Assembly: GCF_002776525.5 (NCBI RefSeq)
Contig: NC_045439.1
Location: 118,339,100 to 118,403,099, forward strand
Origin: Piliocolobus tephrosceles
Taxonomy: Eukaryota > Chordata > Mammalia > Primates > Cercopithecidae
Reading direction: 5' to 3'
Length of the DNA stretch: 64,000 nt
Part shown: piece after piece, positions 12,505 through 23,911 of the stretch
How the letters are laid out: each line of letters starts with the position of its first letter
Position numbering within the stretch: the stretch's first letter is position 1
Position numbers and translations under genes: made by a program
The notes under the pieces: generated by a model
What the model saw: only the letters and a program-made list of their open reading frames with translations
Told to the model about the DNA's origin: nothing
Databases searched by the model: none

Positions 12505-12640
12505 TTGATGAGGTGTATCTTCTTATTTATCCTCTTTTAAGATTAAAGAAACAGACAGTTACCTGAAGGGGAATGACTTTCCGAAGGTTAAACTTGCTGA
12601 ATGACTGTAGGTAAATCGTAAGTCCTCTGAGTGAATGACA
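12505..12640 (-). mobile_element. MIR/L2-type fragment
   Basis: A weak antisense MIR-like order is visible: TTATCCTCTTTTAAGATTAA, then GAAACAGACAGTTACCTGAA, then GACTTTCCGAAGG. This resembles the usual antisense series of ATTTTACAGATGAGGAAAC, GAGGTTAAG and CTTGCCCAAGG. Divergence is high. Confidence 0.4.
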
Positions 12641-13099
12641 GAAAATAAAGTATTGATAACTTTTCCTGAACTTCTCACTGAGATACACCTGTAAGAGCTA
12701 CGAGCTTTCTACAATATTTCCATTTCTATCCACAGTCTTGATCCAGGTCCGTGTTCCCAAATGTTTTTGCTGTAGCAACTTTCTTTTTAAAGTTTTTCTG
12801 AATATTTACTCTCTTCTTTCAGTATCTTGTATACTGCCTTGGGTAACGTCTTCTTTGGTGTGTACTTTTAATTTCTTTTAAGAGGTATAGAGTTGTTCAA
12901 AATCATTCACCATAATGTATCTTCCCCATTTGCAGTAAATGTTAATACTGAATTAAAAGACCTGCAAACTGCTCTTGATGATTTCATTTTTTTACACCCT
13001 ACATCCAAATCACTGGGCACTGTTGATTTACCTATAAGATCTATCATCAGTCTATCTAGTTTTTCTTAAACATTGCCAGGGCTTATGACCAGCTCATTT

Positions 13100-13500
13100 G
13101 CATCATTTCCCAGGACTATAGTACTGCCCTTCAAGCTGACACCCTTTCCATTCTTTCCCATATTTTCTACATTATTCAGTAGCTAAAATAAATTTTCTGA
13201 AATGTAAAAAAGATCATGTGAATGATCTTCAAACCTGCTTAATACTCTCCAATACCTTTCTATTGCACTTAAAATAGCACCTCAAATCTTATCATGCCTA
13301 TAATTCTGCTTGATTTCTCCCTTGGTTTTCTCTCCAAAACTTTCTTCTGCTCCCAATTTTTCCTCCTCATTCTTCTCTGGTTATATTGCTATGTGATGTC
13401 ACGAGTCACTCCCAAGCCCTTTTTCTTTAGTCTGATTCACAGATCAGCTTTGATTCATTCTTCAAAGTGACCCATTCAGGACTCCCATGTAACATTTAAG
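13100..13500 (+). mobile_element. L2 3' UTR fragment
   Basis: Sense L2 landmarks appear in order: GATCATGTGAATGATCTTCA (for GATCATGTCACTCCCCTGCT), CTGCTTAATACTCTCCAATA, ATTGCACTTAAAATAGCACC, and ATCATGCCTATAATTCTGC. The downstream limit is unclear and the element may reach about 13780. Confidence 0.65.
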
Positions 13501-16500
13501 GTTTTCATTAATTGGGTGAAATTTTCAAGGTGAATAAATGAACCAAGATATTTTACTCCAAGTAAACAAAAGGGTGATTATGTTTGTTTCCTTGTTCAAT
13601 CTGCCAGCTCATATGGTAGCAACCTCAATGAGATGTGACTTCTCATTTGCTTTTCTGTGTGCCACACTCATTCAGACCCCTATGCTTTCTTCAGCTCTTA
13701 TATTTTGTTCCACTTGCATTTCACTTTTATTTGTCTAAGTTTTCCTGTTAGACCTGGTTTTGTTTTCTTTATCTTAAGGCTCTTTCTGTGTATCATTAAT
13801 CTTTCTGTAAACTCTGTTTCCTCTTCTAGTAAATTCTACACCATGTAGTATTTAATTATTTTAAGCAAATTTACATAAATTAGTTTATTTTACCCCCAAA
13901 AAAGTGCTCTGATAGAAATTATTTATTTTCATCTCTACACAATCCAAAGAACCTATTCATTCTGTCATTCTCCAAATCTTAAATATTTATCAGGTCTTAA
14001 TACAGATATATATTTCCAATATACTTAAACACTCCCTCTACATTATTTTTGTGATTTAATAGCATTATATTATTATAATTTCTCCTGTTATGTTTGTATC
14101 CATTACCTTATGCTTTCTTAATATTTAATACATTATTTTCAAACTAAATTTTTATCTTTCTTATATGCAGAACTATTACTTTTTACAATATTAAATGTGC
14201 TTATTATGTAAAATTTGAAAAAAATATAATATTTTAAAAATTACCATGTATGCTTTTATCATCTAAGGAAAAAACATTTGACTCTCATATGACTATTACC
14301 ATGATGTGTATCTAATTGTATAAGGCTTTTCAGAGTAATCATCCTTAGTTACAAATCTGAAAATGTCACACCCACCCCTAAAGCCATTAATGCACTTCTT
14401 TTCCAAGGAAATTAAACATAAACTATGTGGCTTGCAATCAAGGCTGCCTGTGATTTGGCTGAGCAGTATTCTCCTTGTCCTAAGGCCCACTGCAGTATTT
14501 TATGCAACATTCACAATAGTCAAGTTTCCCAAAGTACACCCTTAAGACAACAAAACAAAGCAAAAACATTCTGTGGTCAAATTAGTCCTTGGATGTTCAC
14601 AGTCTTAACCTTTTTTCAAATGCAATTTAGTAAAGAAACCTGTTTAATGAAGAACCCAGCATTTCTGAAGCTTATTTATTTTCTTGATTCTTTTGACTCT
14701 TTTTCATGTTACATCCAAGAAACATGTTTTGCAAAACCACATGCATTGTTTCTGTTTTTCCATATCTTTGGTGTAAAAATATAAAAGAAAAAATCATCGT
14801 ACTAAGGATCCTTCTGTCCTGCTCAGGTATCTCAGTCATATCAATTTTTTAAAAATTAAAGTTTGTAAGATCATATTCAAACAGGAGCCACAGTCAAAAA
14901 GGGAGGTAGGAAGGCAGTCATTATATAGTGAACCTGCCATTTTACAGTGTTGACCTTTAAAAGATTGATCAGAAACCTGTAGACCAACAAGAAGGTATTT
15001 CCCAATGGCATATATCCATTAATCTTGCTGATAAGGGTAATTAATAAAAATATTTATTTTTTAATAATTTATAAAATTTATTAATTGGAACTAATTTATT
15101 AATTTTCTGTGATAACTCTCTGTGTTCCAGAATATGTGTGAATGTGTGTGATATCATAGGCAGCATATCTCCTTTTTTAGAAAAAATCACTAAAAAGTCA
15201 ATAGAGATGCAGAATGCCAGTTTAATAATTTACAAAGATTTGTTGAATATATTTGTAAAAAATATAAATGAACAATCTTAACATACATCTATAAGAAAAT
15301 CTAAATCATAATAGGAAGAGGAAGTGGATTAATACAAAAGAAACAAGACAAATTAAAATGTCTGATACATATTAAGTTGGTGAATTCTTCCTAAAAATGG
15401 TAATGATATATTATTCAAAAGTCTTTATGTTGCAAATTAAAAGTCTCAAAATAGCTTCAATGTTTTTGTTGTTGTTTTTAAAGAATGTATTGCCTCATGA
15501 AAATTAGAAAACTAACGGATGGAACTAGCTTCAAGAATAGCTTGATCCGGAAATTCAAACAATTTTATCATGCTGAGAGAGATCACAGAACTCAGTCAAT
15601 TTAACACAACCAGTCAGCAGGAAAGATGAAAGGCCTCTCCAAGTCATTAGATTTCTTGCTTTGTTCTCTACTTTCAGCACGTCCTTTATTTTATTTTTAT
15701 TTTTGAGGGATTCCATATTAATAGAAACATATTTACATATGCAATTTTGTTAGGACTATAATATGCAGACCACCAAAACACTAACTGTGTATTTTTATAA
15801 TGGTATCTGATATTTATATAACGTCAGACACCAGGAAGCTATTTTGTCCATCTTTTCTGTGGCAGAAATAACAGTACATTTGAAGATACATTATTTTAAG
15901 AGGATGGAGTTGATATTTTTGGGACCAAAAAATTTAACTTATTATATCCTTAAACTGTCATAAAACAAAAAAAAGGTCCCCAGTCCCATTTCAAGGATCA
16001 TAAAATATTGAGCAATGAGCACAAAAAGCATTGCCAAAATAAAGGTATGAGGGTCTCAAAAAAAAATTAAAGCCAATTAAAGTACAAATTGTGGATTTGT
16101 TTTCTCTATTACAACATGAAGACATACAAAATATAGATTGCTCTCTTTCTATACAGTACATACTGAGTCTTTCTTGAGTATTATCTTTCCTTTCAAGGGA
16201 CGAATGCATAACGATTTTGGTGGGGTGGGGGAACAGGATCACTATCAGTATTCTTAAAATTGAATTTAGCCTGTCAAATTCTTTGTGATCTGTATGATAT
16301 TTTGTGTCCAGTGGGATCGAACAAAGTATAGCAAGGTAGTGTGCATTAAAATAATTCCTACCTCCACATTCACAACCCTTTTTAGAAAAGGTAATTGTCA
16401 TTTATAGCTTATTCTATTTTTTGAGGAAATAATGCATAAATTACAATCTGAACTACAAAGAGAACTATCTCAGTGCTGATTTGAAATTCAGCAAACACAC

Positions 16501-17489
16501 CACCTTACGCTTTCAGGTGGCAAAAGCTCCAAGGTTCCCTGGCTTCTTTTGTGTTCCTAGTCTTGTAGAGTGCTAGGAGCTGACAGATGCTTATCAAACA
16601 TTCATATAAACACTGCTATCAAAGCTGTACTCTCCAGCTCTGCCTTCACACAAGAGGGTCAGCATGGAACATCATTAACACTGGGCCAGAGAGAGAAATG
16701 TCATGCCACAAGGTTTGTAATGCAAGAGAATATCCACACTGCTGTTCTAAGATACAGAACCCAAATTGTTAACTTTGCTGACATGAAAGATGAGTGCAGA
16801 GGCAATGTTTAAAACACTGAGTGTTTATTTAAGCATGAATTCTGTTAGACATTTTCATTTTTCTTTTCTCAAGTTAAAATAGAGTTTGGGCTTCTTTTGT
16901 TTTTAACTTAGAGAATGAGGTTCAAATCTGAGAATTAATAATGCATTCATGAACAAATAAAATATATCTGTGCCTTCACTACTTTGGCAGCAATAATAAT
17001 ACAGGAGGAAAAAAGTTGAATTCTCCAGGTCTAGGATCACTGAGAGCATCTTGAAGAACTCCTTTTGTTCTTCACTTTCTCCAGGTCTATAGGCCTATAG
17101 AATTCTTAATGTGCAGGGATCACGCTACTTTTTTCTATATTTTCCCCTCACGGTTAATAATTGTTTCATTTGATTTACTTTTTCTCACTTCTTCCTGATG
17201 CTCCCCACTTCAACAGATTTGTAAAGAAACTATCAATATATTTTCAAAATATTATGTTGCATTATTACTTCACCTTCTTTTGCTCAAGCAATTACCATCC
17301 TATATAGTTCTTGATTCTTCTACCATCTTGACAAGTGCTCTGTACTCTTATTTTATAAATGATACCTTGCTCTTCTCTTCGCCTCTCTCTTGTGTTAGGC
17401 CTTGCTTTTCCATCTTAGTGTTTGTCCTCACTGTGTGACACATATCCTCTACTTTCTTCTTAAGGAAGAATGCACCTAGGTAAAGTTTA
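13501..17489. other. Unassigned sequence, no gene
   Basis: About 4 kb without a recognised gene. The start may still be L2. Open frames at 13538-13848, 14296-14784, 15991-16401 and 16570-16812 have no recognisable domains. 16490-16810 is less AT-rich and matches no repeat I know. A perfect 16-bp palindrome lies at 17086-17101. Confidence 0.45.
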
Positions 17490-17960
17490 TAAGCTTACAC
17501 ATTCTTTCATAGATATAAAGGTTCTCTTGATGACAGGACACAATACAATGACACTTGAATAAAGGAAAGGGAAGACACTTTGTTACTTACAGCTCTGAAT
17601 GAGTGAAGGCTACCATACAGTGGCCACACACAGGGGTTGCATCTGGAGATGCAGTACCAGTTAGCTGGGACTGTAGGGGGCAGTTTATATGTGCACGAGG
17701 TGGTTAGCTAAATTTTACTTAACTAACCATCCAACTCCCTGTGGATTGGCTAATTTGAATAATTTCCCAGGCTCTGGGGAATAGGAGCTCTCTCTAGTTA
17801 TCTGGTACCTGGCTCTGGATGATGAAGGCAGGTGCACAGTGGCCTCATAGTGTAGGAGCCAGATAAGGTAAATGGTTGGAGTGTAAAGTTAATCATCTGC
17901 TCAAGAAGTGGAACTGACATTCTCCTAGCCAGAAAACCACAGAAAGCAAATACATCTTAA
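17490..17960. mobile_element. LTR-like segment, family unassigned
   Basis: A GC-richer block with the feel of an ERV LTR: GGTTAGCTAA, CTCCCTGTGGATTGGCTAA, TTTCCCAGGCTCTGGGGAAT and a possible AATAAA at about 17560. I could not place it in a named family or find target duplications, so the call is tentative. Confidence 0.3.
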
Positions 17961-18209
17961 TAAATTATTACATATTTAATACCCTTCATGTGCCTATTCT
18001 CAATCTCAACTTCTTTCTCTGCCGACCCCCACTGTCAAAGTATCCACCATCTTTACTATTATAGAACTTATTTCTTTTTTTATTGTTTTATTATACAAAT
18101 GTGCATTCTAGGACACTGTAGTTTAGTTTTGCTCAATCTAAACTCAAGATGTATTGCAGGATTCTTCTAATCTACCATTTTCCCTTTTATTCCTTTATTT
18201 TCCTTAGAA

Positions 18210-18480
18210 TGTACGTGTTGAAAAACTGGGCTATTTGACCTGCAGAGTTTTCCACAGTCTGGAAAATCAGATGTTTGCTGATGTCATACCCACAGTGCAG
18301 TTTGACATAATTTTATCTTCTCTCTTTCACCTGAAAATAATCAGCTAGATCTAGAGCCTTTTATCACACTACAGTTTAATTATTTTGGCAAGATTATGGA
18401 TGATATTGCATCCTATCATCAGGAGGTACACTGCAGTTAATTTTTCCTATATCGAGTTATTTTGGTTCTCTTCTCAGATC
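18210..18480. mobile_element. Ancient interspersed repeat, family uncertain
   Basis: The order CTGGGCTATTTGACC, TTTTCCACAGTCTGG, GCTGATGTCATACCCACAGT, GCTAGATCTAGAGCC, TTTTGGCAAG and CATCAGGAGGTACA matches a repeat I recognise from other mammalian loci but cannot name with confidence. No frame or terminal structure is visible. Confidence 0.4.
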
Positions 18481-19079
18481 ACTTTCTCCATCCTACAGCA
18501 CCTTATACCTTTTTTCTTTCATTGTTATTTCTATCTTGCCTAATTCTAGACCCCTTTCTTTGGTAATTGTGCAACATTTTTAGACTTACTCAAGATAAAA
18601 ACTTATTGAACTTTCTTTATCCCATTCTGACCTACCAAACAAACCAGTTGTACTCCTTGGAAATGTTCTTGATAAAGATATTATTAAATCTTCTTCATTA
18701 TTCCATTATTCCAGATGCTTTCCAATGGTGTCCTTTGGTTAACAAGATTTCAAAGTTCAAATTTCTATTATAGTGTATTGTGATTAGCTAAAATTTACAG
18801 ATATTTTATAGATTCCTCTCAAATATGTGCCATTTATGCTTTTTAATTCATATTCTTGCCAACCGGTTCAGTGTATTTTAATTAAAATATAAAACCAAAA
18901 GAAATAATAAAAGGGAAAGACTTTTGATGTGATTTTATTTTTCACTTATGCACGCCTTATCTCCCGAATAAACAAAAACATCTAAAGGAAATAACCACTA
19001 TTTATACTGTGAAAGAAGCTACATTAGAGACAGTACATACTTGAGGCAGTGTGTTTTAAGAGAAAGAAAGGAGGACTTA
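18481..19079. other. Unassigned sequence, no gene
   Basis: About 600 bases of AT-rich sequence with no recognised feature. The open frame at 18567-18773 has no domain. Confidence 0.45.
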
Positions 19080-19852
19080 TATTTTCAATCATGATGTAGT
19101 AACTGGATCCAAACTTACTCTCTCAAAATGAGTAACATAGAAAATTATACAAAATATACAACAATGATTTTCAAGCATAATAAAACAAGCAGTACAGAAC
19201 TGAAATCTGAGGAAAAAAAGAATGTAATGAGCTGAGTCTTACAATCTCTCTCCGTTTCTGCTTGGTGGCACCTGCCAGGCTATGAGGCAGGAAAAAAAAT
19301 CCCAAAGTGTGCACAGCAGATTTAGTGAATTTAAAAGAAAGAATATGGAGTTTAGTGAGAAGTTGGTAAATAAATCCATGGAGAAGATTATGGAAGAGAA
19401 GAAAGCTATGAAGAGAAAGAGGTCCCCATAGTAAGGCTAACCTATCCCTCTCTAACAAAGTTAAGATAAGCAAAAAGCAGTGGAGCAGATCAGCAAGTAA
19501 CTTAACTGCAAATCAAAACAAAATTCCTTTAAAGAGGAAAAAACAAAATACAGATTACATCATTCAAAGACACAAAATATGAAATATCCAAAATAAATAA
19601 AACATTATATAACATGCACAAAATCAAGAAAATTCAAACCATACAGAAAGAAAAATTTGTAGGTATAAATGAATACAAACAGAACAAATGTGATAGAATT
19701 TAATTAAAAACTATAGTTCCAGAGACCCAAGTAGCTAGAGAAACAAGCAGAAGAATCACAAAGAAAACCATCCACAGCTTATCATAATCAAGTTGCTTAA
19801 ATCAGTGATAAAGAGAAAATCTCAAACATATTTAGAAGAAAAGGCACATAAT
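19080..19852 (+). mobile_element. HAL1/L1M element with ORF1-like sequence
   Basis: The start (AAACTTACTCTCTCAAAATG) and the later CTTATCATAATCAAGTTGCT, CAGTGATAAAGAGAAAATCT and AGAAGAAAAGGCACAT blocks follow the 5' region and ORF1 of HAL1 or old L1M elements. HAL1 elements carry ORF1 but no ORF2. Nothing of ORF2 follows here, which fits HAL1 but could also be a truncated L1M. All frames are broken. Confidence 0.6.
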
Positions 19853-20005
19853 TAAGCAGGTGACCTTGGGTAACCAACAATATAAGATTCATATTTCTCT
19901 TACAGGTAAAATGCAAAAAAAAACTAATGTCTACCTCATGTAGTATTGTTAGGATTAAACATGCTAAGACAGTTGTAAAATATGGTAATGGCAAAGACAA
20001 ATTAA
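19853..20005 (+). mobile_element. MIR
   Basis: Clear MIR core and 3' part: GTGACCTTGGGTAACCAACA, ACAGGTAAAATG, TCTACCTCATGTAGTATTGT, and TAGGATTAAACATGCTAAGA. It abuts the HAL1/L1M remnant and probably inserted into or next to it. Confidence 0.75.
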
Positions 20006-20404
20006 GCAAACTCTTGTTAGGATAATTTAAAATTGTACATGTTTATAAAAAATGAAAGTTACATAAAACTATGGTTTTCCCCAAAATGGAGCCTAAACAA
20101 CAGTAAAATTCATCATTAACTAGAGGAAGCATTACTTTTATGGGACAAACTAAATCATGTCTTCTCCACTAAAATATAACAACAAAATGTACTCAATTAA
20201 TTACTTATTACAGAGGCCTAGACCAATTTTTTTTCTAGTACATTTACAATTCTTGATGTATCTTCTGAATGCACTGATCCTATGACAAGTAAAGCCAAAT
20301 GTTTTACCAGAACCATCATAGAAATTCCATGAGGAAAAGAAGATAATTACATGGTTTTTGTTTGGGGCAGAGAAAAAAGGACAGAAAATGCATGCATACA
20401 GTCA

Positions 20405-20790
20405 CTCATTCATTCATCCAATGCGTACTAAGCTGCCACATTGTTTGAGAAAATTTTCTAGGGGTATAGAATAAGTGACTGAACAAAACACAGATCCCTT
20501 CCCTTGTGGGACTTATATTATGATTGGGAGAAGAGATGCATTAAACCATAGATACCATTAATAATTAAATTATATAAGATAGAAAAATTTGATTGTTCTA
20601 CAGAAAACAAAGTAGAGCAGTGTAGAAGTTTCTAGGTGGGAGACATAGTCTTTAATTTTAAGTAGAAGTGGTCATTTTGACCTCAGTAAATAGGTGACAT
20701 TTGAGCAAAGATTCTTAAGAGAAGGCATCACCATTAGAGAAATCAAGAGAAACATCAATTCAGACAGAGAGAGAATAACGAGTACATAGT
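20405..20790 (-). mobile_element. L2 3' end
   Basis: An antisense L2 that still has its 3' terminal tandem (TCATTCATTCATC), followed by GTGACTGAACAAAACACAGA, CTTCCCTTGTGGGACTTATA and GACATTTGAGCAAAGATTCT. These match the reverse complement of the L2 3' UTR in the right order. Confidence 0.75.
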
Positions 20791-21064
20791 TTTGAGCATG
20801 AGAGCCTGCCTGAGAAGTACTTCAGTCCAACTTGAGTCAGTGAAATAATTTCTATGACATAATAATTAAGTCACTAAATGTACCATATAATCAAAGATTG
20901 GGTTTCTAAAAGGGCCATAAATCTTGAATTATATCCTTGGATATGGAAACCAAATTTAAAAATGCAGTTTGAGATGAAGAACTTTGTGTCGGATACTAAG
21001 AAAGTTCCAGTAGCTGAATAAAATCCTTCATTAACTCATCTAATTTTCATTTAACACTTTCACT

Positions 21065-21231
21065 GGAGTAGATTCTGTATTAGCACTAGAATTAAAAAAG
21101 AGAACTTGCGTTGGTTTTTTTCCTTCCAAAAAGTTTCAGCCTTTGCAGAAAAAATAACGTACTAATATATGATAAGTGTTATAATGAAAGTATATATGAG
21201 ATGCCATGGATTAAAGATGAAATAGAAAATT
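21065..21231 (-). mobile_element. L2 fragment, part 1 (split by Alu)
   Basis: Antisense L2-like sequence including GATAAGTGTTATAATGAAAG and GAGATGCCATGG, which correspond to the usual GATAAGTGCTATAATAGAGG and GGTGCTATGGGAG. The second part resumes after the Alu at 21544. Confidence 0.55.
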
Positions 21232-21543
21232 GACTGGGCACAGTGCCTCACGCCCGTAATCTCAGCGTTTTGGGAGGTTGAGGTGGGTGGATCACTTGAG
21301 GTCACAAGTTCGCAACCAGCCTGACCAACATGGTGAAACCCTATCTCTACTAAAAATACAAAAATTAGCTGGGCATGTTGGCTCACACCTGTAGTCTCAG
21401 CTACTCAGGAGGCTGAGGCAGGAGAATCACCTGAACCCAGGAAACAGAGGTTGCAGTGGGCCAAGAGAGTGCCACTGCACTGCAGCCTGGACTACAGAGT
21501 GAGACTGCATCTCAAAAAAATAAAAATTAAATTAAAAATAAAA
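21232..21543 (+). mobile_element. AluS-type insertion
   Basis: A full-length Alu dimer from GACTGGGCACAGTG to CATCTCAAAAAAATAAAAAT with an A-rich tail of AT-interrupted units. Its flanks ATGAAATAGAAAATTG and ATGAAGTAAAAAATTG are compatible with a degenerate 16-base target duplication. It splits an antisense L2. The minus-strand frame 21162-21386 is Alu-derived. Confidence 0.93.
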
Positions 21544-21775
21544 ATGAAGTAAAAAATTGTTTTTCAAGAGTGAAAGATTCATAGAAAAGGTACCATTTGA
21601 TTTGAAAGTTGGGCAGTGACAAAGAAAACAAAGGAGAAAGGGAGAGGTTTCAAGCAGCAGGAACAGTATGGGCAATGATATAGAAGTACAAGAAAATATA
21701 GCAAGAAGACTCAGTAGAATTAGAGTGCATAAACACGGGAGACTGAAGATGATATTGGACATGTGTAGGGCCATC
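21544..21775 (-). mobile_element. L2 fragment, part 2 (split by Alu)
   Basis: Continues the antisense L2 with ACCATTTGATTTGAAAGTTG, AGCAGCAGGAACAGTATGGG and CAATGATATAGAAGTACAAG, matching the reverse complement of the L2 GCTGTTCCCTCTGCCTGGAA region. Confidence 0.6.
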
Positions 21776-21867
21776 TAATAAATCTTTTTTATGTCATGAA
21801 ATGAAGTAGTGCTTTCAAATGTCTACTGCACAATACTATAAGGCAAGAATAAAATTTCCATGAGGCA

Positions 21868-22085
21868 ATATATCACTGCTTAAGAGCTGAGCTTCCTCAG
21901 TTCTAGTGCCTGTATTACAATCCTGAATCCATAGTTTAGTGAAAGTGTGTCCTTGAGGGATTTTATTTTTCCATGCCTTGTTTATTACATGAGTAAAATA
22001 GTAGTAGCTAAAATATGGAAGTTCTTTAGTGAATAATAATAATATGAAAACCCATCATGCACATTGTAAGTCAAGTGTAAATTAT
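21868..22085 (+). mobile_element. MIR
   Basis: A near full-length but diverged MIR: ATATCACTGCTTAAGAGCTG, a middle GTGTCCTTGAGGGATTTTAT, CATGAGTAAAATAGTAGTAG, and a decayed 3' part. Confidence 0.65.
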
Positions 22086-23347
22086 AGGTTTATAATCACC
22101 TTTAAATAAATCCTAATTTTATGCTGTATTTTATATTAATTGGTATAATTTCATAACCTAACAATGTTTTTCTCCACAAATATTAAAAAGCAAACAACAA
22201 CAAAACCCCTGACACTTGATGTCCATGTACCATGTGTATCTGTGCTTTGGTTTCAAGGACCTTCTGGTCTATTTTAGGGTATACAATATCCCAGTTTGAG
22301 AAACAAGGAAAGGGAGGAATTATGTTTCAAGAAGAATGTAAATCTGATAACAAGAATGCATTAAATGTACAAATTTTTTTAAGTGTGTGGAAGATATGGG
22401 TAGGAAGAGAAAGCTATTAGATTAATTCATAACACAGTAACGGTTGGGCTAGTGATGAAAGAAAAGAAAGATGTCTTTGAAGGAAACAACATCAGATAGT
22501 CAGGAAAATGATGCATGCAACTATAGAAAAAGTTCCAAGATGTCTTTAGTGAGCACATTTTTAGAGACATAGCCAAAGAAATAGGCAAACATGTGAATTC
22601 ATATTAAAGTTTAAACACAAATTAAAAGAAGATACCTAGGAAGAGGAAATGTGTTTTTCAAATATTTATTGACTATACAGTTTCGCTAACCTCTGTTGTA
22701 AAATTTTGTAGATAAACAACTATCCTGCTTATATTACATTCATGTAATTAAACCTGTAGTTCTCCAGGGCTATGTCTTGGTACTATATGCTTCTTTATCC
22801 TTTTGAGTCCAAATTTACATGTTTAAAAACTCACTGCAGCTGATATAAATTAGAAATACTTGAACAATTCAATGGAGAAGAAATGACTTAAATTTGGCTA
22901 AATTTTCCATTCCTCAGTTTCCATTCCTCCGAAAAGGAATGGAAAGTGCTGCATATACAACTGCTGCATATACAATGCAGTAAAGAGTTGAATATGAAAG
23001 AGTTTATTGCATACATTTACTCCAAAAAGAGATACAAAGTAATGATATGTGCTGACTTGCTAAACTTCAAATATTCTGAGAATCTTAAAGACTAGTGTAA
23101 TTGCAAAGATACTTGCAAAAAAGGAAGTGTATATGTTTGCTGACATTTGTAAATTACTTCAACTAAGATCTATTCTTAGCACCATTATGTATGGTGTATG
23201 ATGAGATAGATAATAGAATAATAAGACAATATTTCTGTAAAAGATCTCAGGGTTTTTCCCATTTTAAAGAAGAATGGATTGTTCCCTTTAACCACCCTGC
23301 CTTGTCCACAGGGATTACTTTTTCCTCTTACAAGTATAATTGTATTG
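22086..23347. other. Unassigned sequence, no gene
   Basis: About 1.26 kb without a recognised gene. It holds a compact structured spot at 22905-22975: a perfect 11-bp stem with 6-base loop and a 13-bp direct repeat. Confidence 0.45.
22918..22945. repeat. Perfect inverted repeat (11-bp arms, 6-base loop)
   Basis: Arms TTTCCATTCCT (22918-22928) and AGGAATGGAAA (22935-22945) around CCGAAA. The left arm is also directly repeated at 22905-22914 (10 bases). A 13-base direct repeat GCTGCATATACAA follows at 22948-22960 and 22963-22975. Confidence 0.9.
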
Positions 23348-23486
23348 GGAACTGATAAGGTCTGTTCTGTTTTCCCACCCAAATCTCACCTTGAATTTTA
23401 ATCCCCATGTGTCAAGGGTGGGACCAGATGGAGGTAATTGAATCATGGGTGCAGTTTCCTCTGCAGATATATGCATCTCGTACACA

Positions 23487-23487
<1 letters not shown>

Positions 23488-23532
<45 letters not shown>
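23488..23532. repeat. (CA)n microsatellite inside the LTR
   Basis: About 22 uninterrupted CA units. Confidence 0.95.
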
Positions 23533-23535
<3 letters not shown>

Positions 23536-23581
23536 GCATCAGATCTCATAAAACTCACTCATTATCATGAGAACAGCAAAC

Positions 23582-23639
23582 ATATATATATCTATATATA
23601 TCTCTTTATATATCTATATATATATATAGAGAGAGAGAG

Positions 23640-23683
<44 letters not shown>

Positions 23684-23690
23684 GATAGAT
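23582..23690. repeat. (TA)n/(GA)n/(GATA)n compound microsatellite inside the LTR
   Basis: A TA-rich block with TATC interruptions, then GA units, then about 12 GATA units. Frames reading through it give repetitive I/Y/L/S proteins and are not genes. Confidence 0.95.
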
Positions 23691-23911
23691 CTGTCATTTC
23701 CCCTGCTTGCACTCTCATTCTTCTCTTTCCTGCTCCCATGTGAAGAAGCACGTGTTTGCTTCTCCTTCTGCCATGATTGTAAGCTTCCTGAGGCCTCCCC
23801 AGCTCTGTGGAACTGTGAGTCAATTAAAACTCTTTTTTTTTTTTTTTTTTTTTTTAACAATTGATCCAATCTCAGGCATGTCTTAGCAGGAGAACAGGCT
23901 AATACAGGAAC

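Larger units (their letters stand above)
23348..23911 (+). mobile_element. MST-type (ERVL-MaLR) solo LTR with 5-bp target duplication
   Basis: The LTR body 23353-23906 starts TGATAAGGTCTG and ends GGCTAATACA, as MST/THE1 LTRs do. Internal landmarks are ACCCAAATCTCACCTTGAAT, GTAATTGAATCATGGG, GAAGAAGCACGTGTTTGCTT, CCATGATTGTAAGCTTCCTG and GAGTCAATTAAAA. It is flanked by an exact GGAAC duplication at 23348-23352 and 23907-23911. That size is right for an ERVL-class integrase and marks a solo LTR left by LTR-LTR recombination. The LTR is about 554 bases, longer than usual, because of CA, TA, GA and GATA expansions and a T run at 23831-23856. Confidence 0.92.

Noticed and set aside
23641..23690. 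CRISPR-like regular repetition
   Set aside because: Uninterrupted 4-base microsatellite with no spacers, in a primate genome.
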